Source: Fodinibius sp034521915 (lineage in GTDB: Bacteria; Bacteroidota; Rhodothermia; Balneolales; Balneolaceae). Taken from it: a stretch of 64,000 bases of DNA. Positions 29,164-38,984 of this stretch are shown here, piece after piece. Under the pieces are notes generated by a model. The model was not told where the DNA came from. It made no database searches and saw only the letters and a list, made by a program, of their open reading frames with translations. The translations under genes were made by a program, and so were the position numbers. How positions within the stretch are numbered: position 1 is the stretch's first letter; each line of letters begins with the position of its first letter. The DNA lies in assembly GCF_034521915.1 (NCBI RefSeq), contig NZ_JAXHLU010000008.1, forward strand, positions 17,178 through 81,177, read 5' to 3'.

Positions 29164-32100
29164 GTGGCTATGATTAACTTCTCCTCAAAAAAACAACTAT
29201 ATCACTGGCTGGGCTGGTCATTACTGGCTTTACTGGTGACCGGATTACTCCTCGAAGGATGGCGCTATGGCGTAAAACCATCAGCCACAACTAACAAAGA
29301 AGTCGTGGAGAGCAGCCTTGACAGAGCCACCGATTATTTTCTGGAAGAACAGAAAAAACTGTTATCCGACTCACAAAATTTGGCGAACACCCTTCAAGCA
29401 CCGCTGTTGCAAAACAGATCCGACCAATATCTTTACAATACTTTGAATCAAATTCCCGATCTTTGGAGTGCTGCATTATATCATGAGAATAAACCTATCA
29501 TCTGGAGGGGATTTGCCCTACAAAATACCACCCAAGTTCAAAATCGCGATCCATCTGCACCTGCTCTCATCCTAAAGAGACACAACAATGTAATTTACTG
29601 GGAGTGCCATATTCCATTCAGTATTCAAGACAGTTCGGGTACCACCAAATACAATCTATTTACCACCTATCGTATCCGACAAAATAATCCTCTTTCTATT
29701 GGAGGAGATAGCGAGTTCAGCCTGTTTAACTCTGATAATTTCTCAACGTCGTACCCTCTTAATTTTAGCATTTTTAGTGATCCCCCGGCCCAAGTCGTCC
29801 AAAGCGAGACCTTAACAAATTTGCAAGACGATTCTGTTGGCGTGGTTTACGCCACCGCTGATGAATTTGAGCAAACCCGAACAGAGTGGGAAGAAAATAA
29901 TACCTTTTGGCGATCAATCTTTGCTGTTCTCAGCTTTGTACTTATAATTTCCATTCTCTTCATTGCTGCCGAAAATCTTTTATGGTGGAAGGCCCTCTTG
30001 ACACAACTCCTGTTTGTTATCGTTGGATGGGCAATCTCATCGCATTCCAGTATACTATCCTACTGGATACTTTCGATTACCTCATCGGATAGTACGGAGT
30101 GGGTTAACATGGTTACCAACCTAAGTACTGCTTTCACCAATGCTGCTTTTGCCCTTATTGCCTCTTGGGTAATCACACGAAAGCTGCAGGAATACAAGCA
30201 CGAGCTCAAAGCCGATTGGTATTTAACCGTCATAAGTTTAGCCGGTATTTTTGGAGTTGTTAATGCGTTGGGCATTCTCAGCTTTTTTAAAATGCTTTTC
30301 CAGGCAACAAATGGTGCAGGAGTGGCTCTTCTCGACCTACGCATTTTCCCCGAACCCGGAACTATCATTTTGTACCTGGTACTTGGAATGGCAACCTTGG
30401 CTGCCGGTATTTTACTCGTAGTTTTAAATCGTATGCTATTTCGATTTTCCCGGGAGCATCTCAAGCTCACTTCATCCGTTTTATCTACGAGTTTTATTTT
30501 AAGCCTATTTGCTGCCCAACTGTTTATTCCGGAACGCCTTATTTTCAACTCGATGTTCTACAGCAGCATTTTGGGATTTATCATTGTGCTGACTATTGCT
30601 ATTTCCTATGAAAAAGAGCTTTCTCAGCTTACCAGAAAATCCCGCATGAGAAAAGTTATTATCGGATCCTTTTTAATTGCTATTGTCTGTTTACCGGCAA
30701 TATATCAGGCGGCACTTAATAATACCGATGATAAACTATGGCAGCGCGCATCAAGCTATGCCCAGGAGGAAGATCAATTTGCAGAACGTCTTACACGTAA
30801 TTTACTTATCAGGCTTGAAGAAAGTTTTAGAGGAATTACTTCCGAAGATCTACAAGAAAACAGATCTAACCTGCAAACCCGATTTACCCAAACAATACAG
30901 GATTATATTTCTCCCAGAGGTAACACCTATTCGTTAAATCTTCAGCTTGTAAATTCATCAGGAGAACTGATCAGCGATTATGCTACCGACCTTAACTCTC
31001 CCAATTGGGTGAATATGTATAACATATCAACGCTGCAGATTGTTACCGAAATTGAACAGATTACCAAGTCCACGATTCGGCCGGTGGTTCAATTACCACA
31101 ACTCGTTAATCAGCAAAAGTATCGCACCTTTTATCGTGGCTGGATTCCCATTTTTGGAATTTCGGATCAAGAACCTATTGCCTGGATTCTCTGCTCAGTG
31201 TATCAGGAACGTCCGGAATACAATAAGCCCATCCGAACCGTTATGTCCAGGCTTAGCTTTGAGGATTTAAACACCCCTTACCTCTTGCAAAAATTTCAAA
31301 ACGGAAAACTTATAAATTCCGTACAGCAGGGTTTTACCAACTATTTCCCTAAATATCGCACCTTAGAACAGAATCAACTTAACGCTTTACAAAGTGATAC
31401 CCTCATCTATGTAACCAACGAAACAGACACCTTTTCGTACCGCACGTTATTTTGGAACGAATCTAAGGACAACGTCATCAAAGCAAGTACTACCCTGCCC
31501 GGATTCAGGATCATCCTTTTTTCATTCTTTCGTTTCAGCTTTTTCCTGTTGTTGATAAGCGGCGTTGTCCTACTAATAAAACAGACAATGCCAAAATTCA
31601 CCTTCCGGTTTCTTGGCTCCAATGTGCGTTTCCAGGATCGGCTGATCGATAGTTTTCTGCTTGCAACGCTAATCTTTCTGGGATTCCTAATTGCCTCATC
31701 CCATTACGCTATAAAACAGCAAAACCGCGATATCGTACGGCAAGAGCTGGTCGACAAGCTCGAACGGTTATCCAACACTATCGAATCGAATCAAATTATT
31801 CGGCAAAAAAGTCAGCTCGGTTCTTCTTTTTCGCTGGATTCTCTTACCACTCCCCTTGATGTTGATGCCAGCTTTTATACCGGACGAACCGTTACGGAAA
31901 CGACCACTCCGCAGATCTACCAACAGCATCTGCTGCCCGCAGCCTTGCCTTATGATATTTATCACCAGTTAAACAATCGGAATCGCCAAGACGCTTATTC
32001 CAATGTTCAACTAGCCGGACAGAATCTACTCATCGGATATCGGTCCATTTTAAATAACCAAAACGAACCGATAGCCACCATTGCCATCCCTACGTTTTTG

Positions 32101-33057
32101 GAATCTCCGAAATACGACCAGCAGCTGCTTGAAACTATCAGTTATCTCATTCTCGTTTACCTCTTTGTATTTGGATTATTTATCCTCGGATCAACCTTTA
32201 TCTCAAAGCAACTCACACGTCCATTAGTACACATTCAACGCGGGCTAAACAAAATCTCAGGCGGTAATCTCGATACCACCATTCCCGTCACCAGCGATGA
32301 TGAGATCGGAAATCTTGCCGAAGCTTACAACAATATGGTATCGCGACTTAAAAAGCTGCAAAAGGAGCTCGCCGCCGCCGAACGCGAAGCCGCCTGGAAA
32401 GAGATGGCCCAGCAGGTAGCCCATGAGATCAAAAACCCGCTCACACCGATGAAATTGAACGTTCAGCATTTGGAACGACAACTAAAAAGTGACCATCAAA
32501 ATCCCGAAGAGTTAAAGAAAAAAGTACAACAGATTACAGCCAATCTGATTGAACAGATTCAATCACTTAATCATATCGCTTCTGATTTTTCAAAGTTCTC
32601 CCAACCGCTCACCGAAGATTTTAAAGAAGTTGATCTAAAAACTATTTTAAATTCGGTTGCCAAGCTCTACGAACATGATGAAAAAGTCAGTATTCATCTC
32701 GAAACTCCACAGCATCCGGTGCATATTCAAGGCATAAAAGATGAGCTAAAGCGGGTTATCATCAACCTGGTAAAAAACGCCTACGAAGCGATGCCCGATG
32801 AAGGCGGAAAAATTGTGCTTCGACTATACCATCACCATAAGCAAAATGTATTTATTGAGGTAGAAGACAACGGCAGCGGCATCGCCGAAGAAGACCGTCC
32901 CAATATTTTTGTTCCGAACTTCTCGACTAAATCCAGTGGCACCGGCCTGGGGCTGGCGATTTGTAAAAAAATTATCGAAGCACACGAAGGCAGCATTAGC
33001 TTTGCATCTGTCGAAGGAGAAGGCACTACTTTTGTGATTAAGTTGCCTCAAAACTAA
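29164..33057 (+). CDS. Large NtrY-like multi-sensor transmembrane histidine kinase
   Basis: A 1297-residue sensor kinase starting at GTG 29164 (an ATG two codons later is as good). After a first helix (about 16-36) comes a periplasmic domain. A bundle of about eight helices (roughly 250-500), a second and a third extracytoplasmic domain separated by helices (about 775-800, 835-855), and a final helix follow. Then come HAMP (TRPLVHIQ...DEIGNLAEAYNNMV), HisKA (QQVAHEIKNPLTP, phospho-His about 1087) and a HATPase with NLVKNAYEAM, DNGSGI and TGLGLAI. Kinase core is NtrY-like. No response regulator lies beside it, so the partner must be encoded elsewhere. Confidence 0.9.
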   Translation: MAMINFSSKKQLYHWLGWSLLALLVTGLLLEGWRYGVKPSATTNKEVVESSLDRATDYFLEEQKKLLSDSQNLANTLQAPLLQNRSDQYLYNTLNQIPDLWSAALYHENKPIIWRGFALQNTTQVQNRDPSAPALILKRHNNVIYWECHIPFSIQDSSGTTKYNLFTTYRIRQNNPLSIGGDSEFSLFNSDNFSTSYPLNFSIFSDPPAQVVQSETLTNLQDDSVGVVYATADEFEQTRTEWEENNTFWRSIFAVLSFVLIISILFIAAENLLWWKALLTQLLFVIVGWAISSHSSILSYWILSITSSDSTEWVNMVTNLSTAFTNAAFALIASWVITRKLQEYKHELKADWYLTVISLAGIFGVVNALGILSFFKMLFQATNGAGVALLDLRIFPEPGTIILYLVLGMATLAAGILLVVLNRMLFRFSREHLKLTSSVLSTSFILSLFAAQLFIPERLIFNSMFYSSILGFIIVLTIAISYEKELSQLTRKSRMRKVIIGSFLIAIVCLPAIYQAALNNTDDKLWQRASSYAQEEDQFAERLTRNLLIRLEESFRGITSEDLQENRSNLQTRFTQTIQDYISPRGNTYSLNLQLVNSSGELISDYATDLNSPNWVNMYNISTLQIVTEIEQITKSTIRPVVQLPQLVNQQKYRTFYRGWIPIFGISDQEPIAWILCSVYQERPEYNKPIRTVMSRLSFEDLNTPYLLQKFQNGKLINSVQQGFTNYFPKYRTLEQNQLNALQSDTLIYVTNETDTFSYRTLFWNESKDNVIKASTTLPGFRIILFSFFRFSFFLLLISGVVLLIKQTMPKFTFRFLGSNVRFQDRLIDSFLLATLIFLGFLIASSHYAIKQQNRDIVRQELVDKLERLSNTIESNQIIRQKSQLGSSFSLDSLTTPLDVDASFYTGRTVTETTTPQIYQQHLLPAALPYDIYHQLNNRNRQDAYSNVQLAGQNLLIGYRSILNNQNEPIATIAIPTFLESPKYDQQLLETISYLILVYLFVFGLFILGSTFISKQLTRPLVHIQRGLNKISGGNLDTTIPVTSDDEIGNLAEAYNNMVSRLKKLQKELAAAEREAAWKEMAQQVAHEIKNPLTPMKLNVQHLERQLKSDHQNPEELKKKVQQITANLIEQIQSLNHIASDFSKFSQPLTEDFKEVDLKTILNSVAKLYEHDEKVSIHLETPQHPVHIQGIKDELKRVIINLVKNAYEAMPDEGGKIVLRLYHHHKQNVFIEVEDNGSGIAEEDRPNIFVPNFSTKSSGTGLGLAICKKIIEAHEGSISFASVEGEGTTFVIKLPQN

Positions 33058-33153
33058 CACCCAAGCTTAGCTTACTTTTCCCTCACATTTTTTGTACCAT
33101 ACGCGATTCGCTGAAATCGAAAATTTCTCTTTCCTGAAGCAGTATATTCTTTA

Positions 33154-34506
33154 ATGCTCGCTTATTTAAAATCCGAAAAATATAACCTGCGCAAAGAGGC
33201 CGGTATTACACTCAAGATCGGTCTACCGGTCATTATCGCTCAACTGCTGCAAATGTCGATGAACTTTGTGGATACAGTAATGGCAGGCAACCTTTCGGCC
33301 CAAGATCTCGCAGCCGTTGCCGTGGGCGGGGCGGTCTTTATGCCCTTTATGATGCTGGCGGCCGGCACGCTTATGGCGCTTACTCCCATCGTGGCTCAGC
33401 ATATCGGGGGACGTAATTTCGATGAAATTGGTGTCAATGTCCGGCAGGGATTGTGGCTCTGCCTGATGCTCGCCATCCCCATCTTTTTCCTAATCCGCAA
33501 TCTCGAGTTTGTCATGCACTTTCTTGATGTAACGCCAGAGATTATCCCCCTCTCACAAGGCTATCTCGATGCCATTTCGTGGGGCGTTTTTGGGGTCTGT
33601 GGATATATGGCGCTCCGCTTTTTCAACGAAGGGATGTCGGCTACTCGTCCGGCTATGTATTTCGCTCTTATCGGTGTTTTTGTCAACGTGGGAGCAAATT
33701 ACGTACTTATGTACGGTCACCTCGGCTTCCCCGAACTGGGCGCAGTCGGCTGCGGTTACGCTTCCTCCATCGTGGGGTATGTCATGTTTCTGGGGATGCT
33801 TCTTTTCACGATGAACCATAAGCCGTACGACCGATTCCAAATATTTTCAACCTGGCGGCTGCCGGAATGGAAATACCTAAAAGAGCTCCTACAGGTGGGT
33901 ATCCCCATCGGTCTCAGCTCTACCATGGAAGTGACCATGTTTGCTTTAGTGAGTTTATTGATGGGATCACTCAGTGCTGTGGCCGTTGCCGGTCATCAAG
34001 TTGCCATTAACTTTTCGGCAATGACCTTTATGGTTCCTTTCGGACTTTCAACGGCCATCACCACCCGAGTTGGAAACGCCATTGGAAAGGGATCTATAGC
34101 CGAAGCTCGAAAACGCGGGTACCTGGGTATTACCATGGCTACCTTTTTTATGAGCATCACTGCCATAATTATGTACCTCTTTCCAGAACTCATTACCAGC
34201 ATGTATACGCAAGATGCTGAAGTTCAGCAAGTAGCGGTAAGCCTGCTATATATGGCTGCCATTTTTCAAATTTCGGATGGACTGCAAGTCAGTGGTTATG
34301 GCGCTCTTCGCGGACTCAAAGACACCACTGTACCAATGGTCGTTAATTTTATCGCCTACTGGATGGTGGGCCTTCCCTTCGGCTACTACCTGGGAATTAT
34401 TCGCAATGTTGGACCACAGGGTCTTTGGATGGGACTTATTGCCGGGCTAACGATTGCGGCAATATTACACAATATCCGGTTCTACTTGCTTACAAAAAAT
34501 GATTGA
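33154..34506 (+). CDS. MATE family multidrug/toxin efflux transporter
   Basis: A 450-residue, 12-helix cation-coupled exporter. It has the NorM-type N-terminal GLPVIIAQLLQMSMNFVDTVMAGNLS, repeated in the second half as GIPIGLSSTMEVTMFALVSLLMG. The two repeats are the usual internal duplication of the family. The start is preceded by 96 bases with no clear terminator. It lies 153 bases before the type III polyketide synthase operon. That spacer holds only a 7-bp inverted repeat (cgtatta 34536-34542 / taatacg 34553-34559). Export of the neighbouring operon's product is possible but unproven. Confidence 0.93.
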   Translation: MLAYLKSEKYNLRKEAGITLKIGLPVIIAQLLQMSMNFVDTVMAGNLSAQDLAAVAVGGAVFMPFMMLAAGTLMALTPIVAQHIGGRNFDEIGVNVRQGLWLCLMLAIPIFFLIRNLEFVMHFLDVTPEIIPLSQGYLDAISWGVFGVCGYMALRFFNEGMSATRPAMYFALIGVFVNVGANYVLMYGHLGFPELGAVGCGYASSIVGYVMFLGMLLFTMNHKPYDRFQIFSTWRLPEWKYLKELLQVGIPIGLSSTMEVTMFALVSLLMGSLSAVAVAGHQVAINFSAMTFMVPFGLSTAITTRVGNAIGKGSIAEARKRGYLGITMATFFMSITAIIMYLFPELITSMYTQDAEVQQVAVSLLYMAAIFQISDGLQVSGYGALRGLKDTTVPMVVNFIAYWMVGLPFGYYLGIIRNVGPQGLWMGLIAGLTIAAILHNIRFYLLTKND

Positions 34507-34659
34507 TGGCATGGTATATTGATTATTTCATATTGCGTATTATAAAACAAAGTAATACGAACTACGCGACCTGAATTTATAAAATTAGGAATTCGGAATT
34601 TTTACCACAAAATTAGGGTATTATAAAGTACATACTCTAACCCTTTAATTTAGCGGTAG

Positions 34660-35769
34660 ATGGCTAGTTACATCCAAAATATTTCCACGATGGTTCCCGA
34701 ACGGTCGTATGATCAGAACTTTCTGCGCGAACGCATGAAAGAATACATTAGCGACAAAGAAGTTACGCAGCGCATTATCCATCGTATTTACTCCAAGTCT
34801 GGAATTAACAAGCGCCATACCGTTATTCCCGATTTTAATGCCAACGGCGATCCGCGATTTTTCTTTCAGGAGGATGGCACCTTAAACGTACCCTCTACCG
34901 GAGACCGCAACGAACTTTACACTCAGAAAGCAAAAGAACTTTTTGTAGAAACGGCTCGGCAAACCATCGCTGACAATCCGTTCGTAGATCGCGATGACAT
35001 TACACACGTTATCACTGTCTCCTGCACCGGCTTTTTTGCTCCGGAACCCGGATTCGAAATCATCCAAAAACTGGGATTATCAACATCTACTCAACGGTTT
35101 CATCTTGGTTTTATGGGATGTTTTGCCGCCTTTCCCGCTATGAAAATGGCCAAAGCTTTTTGTGAGTCCCAACCTGATGCAAACGTACTTATCGTTTGTC
35201 TTGAACTTTGTACTATACACCTGCAACCCTCAGAAGTTACTGACAACTTGATTTCAGCATCCGTTTTTGCTGATGGTGCGGCAGGAGCAATCATCAACAG
35301 CAACAAATCCCAGGAAAATAACAGCTTTGAACTTTCTCAGTTTGCTACATCTATCGCCCAGGACAGTGAAAAAGATATGGCATGGACGATCGGCGATACC
35401 GGCTTTGATATGGTATTATCTACTTATGTGCCGGATATTATCAAATCCAACCTGGCGCAATCCATTCAACCATTGCTCGAAGATTATCAACTTACAGCTA
35501 ATGATATTCATCATTGGGCACTTCATCCCGGCGGACGTGCGATCCTGGATAAAGTTCAGCAAAGCTTCAACCTTGTTGACGACCAACTATTGCCATCTCG
35601 AAACGTACTGGCCAACTACGGAAATATGAGCAGCGCTACCATCCTGTTTGTACTGAAAGATTTGTTAAATCGGCCAGCTTCCAAAAAACAAGAGGCTGTT
35701 CTGGCGATGGCCTTTGGCCCGGGCTTAACCATTGAAAGCGGATTACTCCAGAAAATACAGGGTAGCTGA
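34660..35769 (+). CDS. Type III polyketide synthase (chalcone/alkylresorcinol synthase-like)
   Basis: A 369-residue homodimeric ketosynthase of the chalcone-synthase superfamily. The catalytic triad is visible: Cys154 in FMGCFAAFPAM, His289 in WALHPGGRAIL, and Asn322 in NYGNMSSATI. It would extend a fatty acyl or other starter with malonyl-CoA and fold the chain to a pyrone or resorcinol. It is the first gene of a tight operon with a methyltransferase and an FAD monooxygenase. TGATG links it to the next gene by a one-base overlap. Bacterial members of this length often make alkylresorcinols or alkylpyrones; the product here is inferred. Confidence 0.93.
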   Translation: MASYIQNISTMVPERSYDQNFLRERMKEYISDKEVTQRIIHRIYSKSGINKRHTVIPDFNANGDPRFFFQEDGTLNVPSTGDRNELYTQKAKELFVETARQTIADNPFVDRDDITHVITVSCTGFFAPEPGFEIIQKLGLSTSTQRFHLGFMGCFAAFPAMKMAKAFCESQPDANVLIVCLELCTIHLQPSEVTDNLISASVFADGAAGAIINSNKSQENNSFELSQFATSIAQDSEKDMAWTIGDTGFDMVLSTYVPDIIKSNLAQSIQPLLEDYQLTANDIHHWALHPGGRAILDKVQQSFNLVDDQLLPSRNVLANYGNMSSATILFVLKDLLNRPASKKQEAVLAMAFGPGLTIESGLLQKIQGS

Positions 35770-36464
35770 TGCCTCTGTTTCTATCTCACCGAGATACCGA
35801 AAGTAAAGAGCGCATGGATGATCCCCATTGTGATGCTGACAAGCTGTATAATACCTATCAGCAGTTCAGCCAGATCAATGCATTAATATCGCGTTGGCGG
35901 CATATATATAAGCAGTTTATCCGTCCGCACCTTAACCAGCATTCGCAATTTTCGTTTTTGGATATCGGCTTTGGCGGCGGTGATATCCCCATAAAGTTAG
36001 CCGCGTGGTTGCAAGAAGATGGAATTAACTTCAAAATTACAGCCATCGATCCCGATCCCCGGGCAATGGAATTTGCACAAACACTTGATATGTCCTCGAA
36101 CATCGAATTCTTGCAGTGTGAACTCTCAGAATTAAACCCCGAAACACAACAATTCGACTTTGTTCTGTCCAACCATTTGGTTCATCACTTAGATGAGCAA
36201 GAACTTATATCCATACTGCAACAGGCAAAAAAGTTATGTTCAAAATCGGTTCTCTTTAATGATCTGCGAAGAAACGACTGGGCCTATCTTTTGTTCAATA
36301 TCTTCTCTCGACCCTTTTTCCGGAATTCTTTCATCACCGAAGATGGACTAATCTCCATCAAACGAAGCTATACTAAAAACGAATTAGCAGCGATTATCCC
36401 GCAGGATTGGAATGTGCAAAACCTCTTTCCTTTTCGCCTAATGATAACTTGTGAAGATGAATAG
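35769..36464 (+). CDS. Class I SAM-dependent methyltransferase (polyketide tailoring)
   Basis: A 231-residue methyltransferase with the Rossmann motif I FLDIGFGGGDIPIKL (about 63-77), the acidic ITAIDPDP after strand 2 and a post-motif FDFVLSNHLVHHL. It resembles the UbiE-like O/C-methyltransferases that act on quinones and small phenolics. It shares one base with the polyketide synthase and overlaps the monooxygenase start by 8 bases, so the three are translated together. The simplest reading is methylation of the polyketide's hydroxyl or ring. Confidence 0.88.
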   Translation: MPLFLSHRDTESKERMDDPHCDADKLYNTYQQFSQINALISRWRHIYKQFIRPHLNQHSQFSFLDIGFGGGDIPIKLAAWLQEDGINFKITAIDPDPRAMEFAQTLDMSSNIEFLQCELSELNPETQQFDFVLSNHLVHHLDEQELISILQQAKKLCSKSVLFNDLRRNDWAYLLFNIFSRPFFRNSFITEDGLISIKRSYTKNELAAIIPQDWNVQNLFPFRLMITCEDE

Positions 36465-37623
36465 CTTATCTGAAACATATCAGGTCATCATTATTGGAGG
36501 CGGGCCGGTGGGATTATACCTGGGCTTATGTCTTGAACAGGCCGATATTTCGTATATTATTCTTGAAAAACGATCAGCTCCGCGTCCGGGATCACGATCG
36601 CTGGGTATCCATCCCGTATCGCTTGAGCTATTTAAGGAATTAGATATTGTCAGCAATTTTATCCGCGATGGAATCAAGATCCAACAGGGTCATGCATTCG
36701 TAAATACGAAAAAAATCGGTTCGCTGTCGTTTAAAAGCTGTCCAAAACCGTACAACTTTATTTTAGCTCTTCCCCAACACCAAACCGAGACGTTGCTCGA
36801 ACAAGCTTTGACCAAACGAAATCCCAATGCGCTGCTCCGCAATGCTGAAGTCAATACAATCACAGAGCATAGCCAACATGTTGAGGTTAACTTTGAGCAA
36901 AACGGTAAAATGCATACCGTCCGGGCCAAATATCTGGTGGGGTGTGACGGTAAAAATAGTTTGGTTCGCAGGCAGTCGAATATTGCATTCAAGGGGCAAC
37001 AATATCCCGACACCTATATTATGGGCGATTTCACTGAAAACACTCATTTTGGTTCTGATGCGGCTATCTTTCTTTGTGATGAAGGACTTATTGAATCTTT
37101 TCCTTTGCCCAATAACCACCGTCGATGGGTAGTTAAAACAGATAATTATATTGATGATGTTTCGAAAGATCAGCTGATATCGGACGTTTTCAATAGAATT
37201 GGCCACTCGCTGAGCGATGCTCAACATACTATGCTTAGCAGCTTCGGTGTACAAAAACTGATTGCTTATCCCATGGTCAAAAACCGCACTATTTTAGTCG
37301 GAGATGCTGCACATATCGTAAGTCCCATAGGCGGCCAGGGAATGAATTTGGGTTGGCTTGATGCACGGGATCTGGCAGATGCATTACTTCAGGTGTTGGG
37401 CAATACCTTTCAGAAACATACAATCCTGAATCAGTATCAAAAACGAAGAGAACATGCCGCCAAAAATGCTATCCAAAGAGCAGAAATGAATATGAAATTG
37501 GGAAGAAAAATCACAACTCCATTTTTTCGAAAACAATTAGTCTCCCTAATGCTAACTCCTCCAATCTCTCAACTTATGGCGAATATTTTTACAATGCGCG
37601 GAATTGAGCGGTGGCCAGTTTAA
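36457..37623 (+). CDS. FAD-dependent aromatic monooxygenase (UbiH/PHBH-like)
   Basis: A flavoprotein hydroxylase. I start it at ATG 36457 (MNSLSETYQV); a GTG two codons upstream is the alternative. The dinucleotide-binding GGGPVG (about 14-19), a DG-type segment (YLVGCDGKNSLVRRQ, about 160) and the FAD-ribose motif GDAAHIVSPIGGQGMN (about 280) define the group A aromatic hydroxylase family. In an operon with a type III PKS and a methyltransferase, ring hydroxylation of a resorcinol to a quinol is likely, comparable to the srs phenolic lipid operon of Streptomyces. It converges on the kinase gene 12 bases downstream with no terminator between. Confidence 0.88.
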   Translation: MNSLSETYQVIIIGGGPVGLYLGLCLEQADISYIILEKRSAPRPGSRSLGIHPVSLELFKELDIVSNFIRDGIKIQQGHAFVNTKKIGSLSFKSCPKPYNFILALPQHQTETLLEQALTKRNPNALLRNAEVNTITEHSQHVEVNFEQNGKMHTVRAKYLVGCDGKNSLVRRQSNIAFKGQQYPDTYIMGDFTENTHFGSDAAIFLCDEGLIESFPLPNNHRRWVVKTDNYIDDVSKDQLISDVFNRIGHSLSDAQHTMLSSFGVQKLIAYPMVKNRTILVGDAAHIVSPIGGQGMNLGWLDARDLADALLQVLGNTFQKHTILNQYQKRREHAAKNAIQRAEMNMKLGRKITTPFFRKQLVSLMLTPPISQLMANIFTMRGIERWPV

Positions 37624-37635
37624 GCTATTCTGACT

Positions 37636-38808
37636 TTATTTATCAAAACGAATCAAAAAGGTAGTTCCATCTCCTCGTTGGATATTAATATCAGCATCAA
37701 GCCTGCGAATGAGCACATCAATAAGCCATCCGCCAACGGAGCCCGATTCCGTGATCGAAAAATCCTCTTCAATACCGGCCCCGTTATCAGAAACCTTAAA
37801 CTCAATGATTTTATCATCTAACTCATTGACTTCAATAATAATCCTGGGATCCTCAATATCTTCATCAAAAGCATGCTTATAGCAATTTACCAGTAATTCA
37901 TTGAGAAGTAACCCACAGCTCATGGCCCGGTCGGTATCCAAAGATACATCATCGGCTTTTACTTGTATTTTAACATCTCGTGAAGCATGGGAAAGAATCT
38001 CAGAAATTTTGCCGGATAACCGTTCAACATATAACTTCAGCTTAATCTCACTACCGGGCTTATTGTTATACAGAAAATCATGCACTTCTGTCATCGATTT
38101 GATGCGAGTCATCGTTTTCTGTAAAGCTTCTTTGGCCGCTTCATCTTCAATATCAGCAAGCTCCAGTTCAATGAGAGCAGTTATTGTTGATAAATTATTC
38201 TTTAACCGATGATGCACCTCTGTCAGCAGCAAATCTCGCTCTTCGAGCTTACTTTGGACGTCCTGTAGTTCCCTACTCCGTTCAATCGCCAGTGCCACAT
38301 GATCTGCCAGCGCTTCAAAAACAGGTATATTCCGATCAGTAAAATCACCATCGCGCCTGTTAATAGCCTGTAATACTCCAATCACTTTGTTATGGCTGTT
38401 CCGAAGGGGCACGCAGATGATATTTTCGCTGGTGAAGTCTTCAGATATATCACCGGCAAATAGTTCGCTTTCAGTTACATTATTAGAATAGAATGGCTTC
38501 CCATTTTTAACCACCCAGCTGCCAATTCCCTTATCCTTTTCAATTCTTTTGCCTTTAACCTCCTTTCTAACCGGACCCGTGGGCATACTCACAATTAACT
38601 CACCGGTATCTTCATCCAAAAGCATCAAGGAGCTGGCTTCTGTATTCATCACATTTTGCACAACTTCAACACTCTCTCGCAAAATATTTCTCAGCTTAAC
38701 AGCCTTATTAACACTGCTAATATTTTTTAGCAGAATTTGAAGACTACTGCTTGTTTTTTCATTATACGAAATTTTTCCAGCTATCTTATCTCTATTAAGT
38801 GATGACAT
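37636..38808 (-). CDS. GAF-domain soluble sensor histidine kinase
   Basis: A 390-residue cytoplasmic kinase with no membrane segments. An N-terminal GAF domain (about 30-180, with GIGSWVVKNGKPFYSNNV and IICVPLRN) is followed by a HisKA_2-type dimerisation segment with the phospho-acceptor in EVHHRLKNNLST (about 197-208). The HATPase domain has LLLNELLVNCYKHAF and SDNGAGIEEDF. The kinase core is like that of the partial gene at the window end. The signal sensed by GAF is not readable. The region from 38809 to the acnA terminator at 38921 is an AT-rich upstream region. Confidence 0.9.
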   Translation of the reverse strand: MSSLNRDKIAGKISYNEKTSSSLQILLKNISSVNKAVKLRNILRESVEVVQNVMNTEASSLMLLDEDTGELIVSMPTGPVRKEVKGKRIEKDKGIGSWVVKNGKPFYSNNVTESELFAGDISEDFTSENIICVPLRNSHNKVIGVLQAINRRDGDFTDRNIPVFEALADHVALAIERSRELQDVQSKLEERDLLLTEVHHRLKNNLSTITALIELELADIEDEAAKEALQKTMTRIKSMTEVHDFLYNNKPGSEIKLKLYVERLSGKISEILSHASRDVKIQVKADDVSLDTDRAMSCGLLLNELLVNCYKHAFDEDIEDPRIIIEVNELDDKIIEFKVSDNGAGIEEDFSITESGSVGGWLIDVLIRRLDADINIQRGDGTTFLIRFDK

Positions 38809-38920
38809 TTTTTCCTCAGTAAACCCGATTAACCTTAATTTTCGCTCTCTTAACCTTCTCTATTTATTATTTTTTTGAATTTATTAAAAATAATTACAAA
38901 AAATACAATCAAATGCCAAT

Positions 38921-38955
38921 AAAAAAAGCCCGAACTCTAAACGAATCCGGGCTTT
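38921..38955 (-). terminator. Rho-independent terminator after acnA
   Basis: aaagcccg (38925-38932) pairs with cgggcttt (38948-38955). On the minus strand it is followed by T7 (38927-38921). It lies 30 bases past the aconitase stop. Confidence 0.88.
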
Positions 38956-38984
38956 AATATTTTGCAATCCAAAATTAGCAGATA

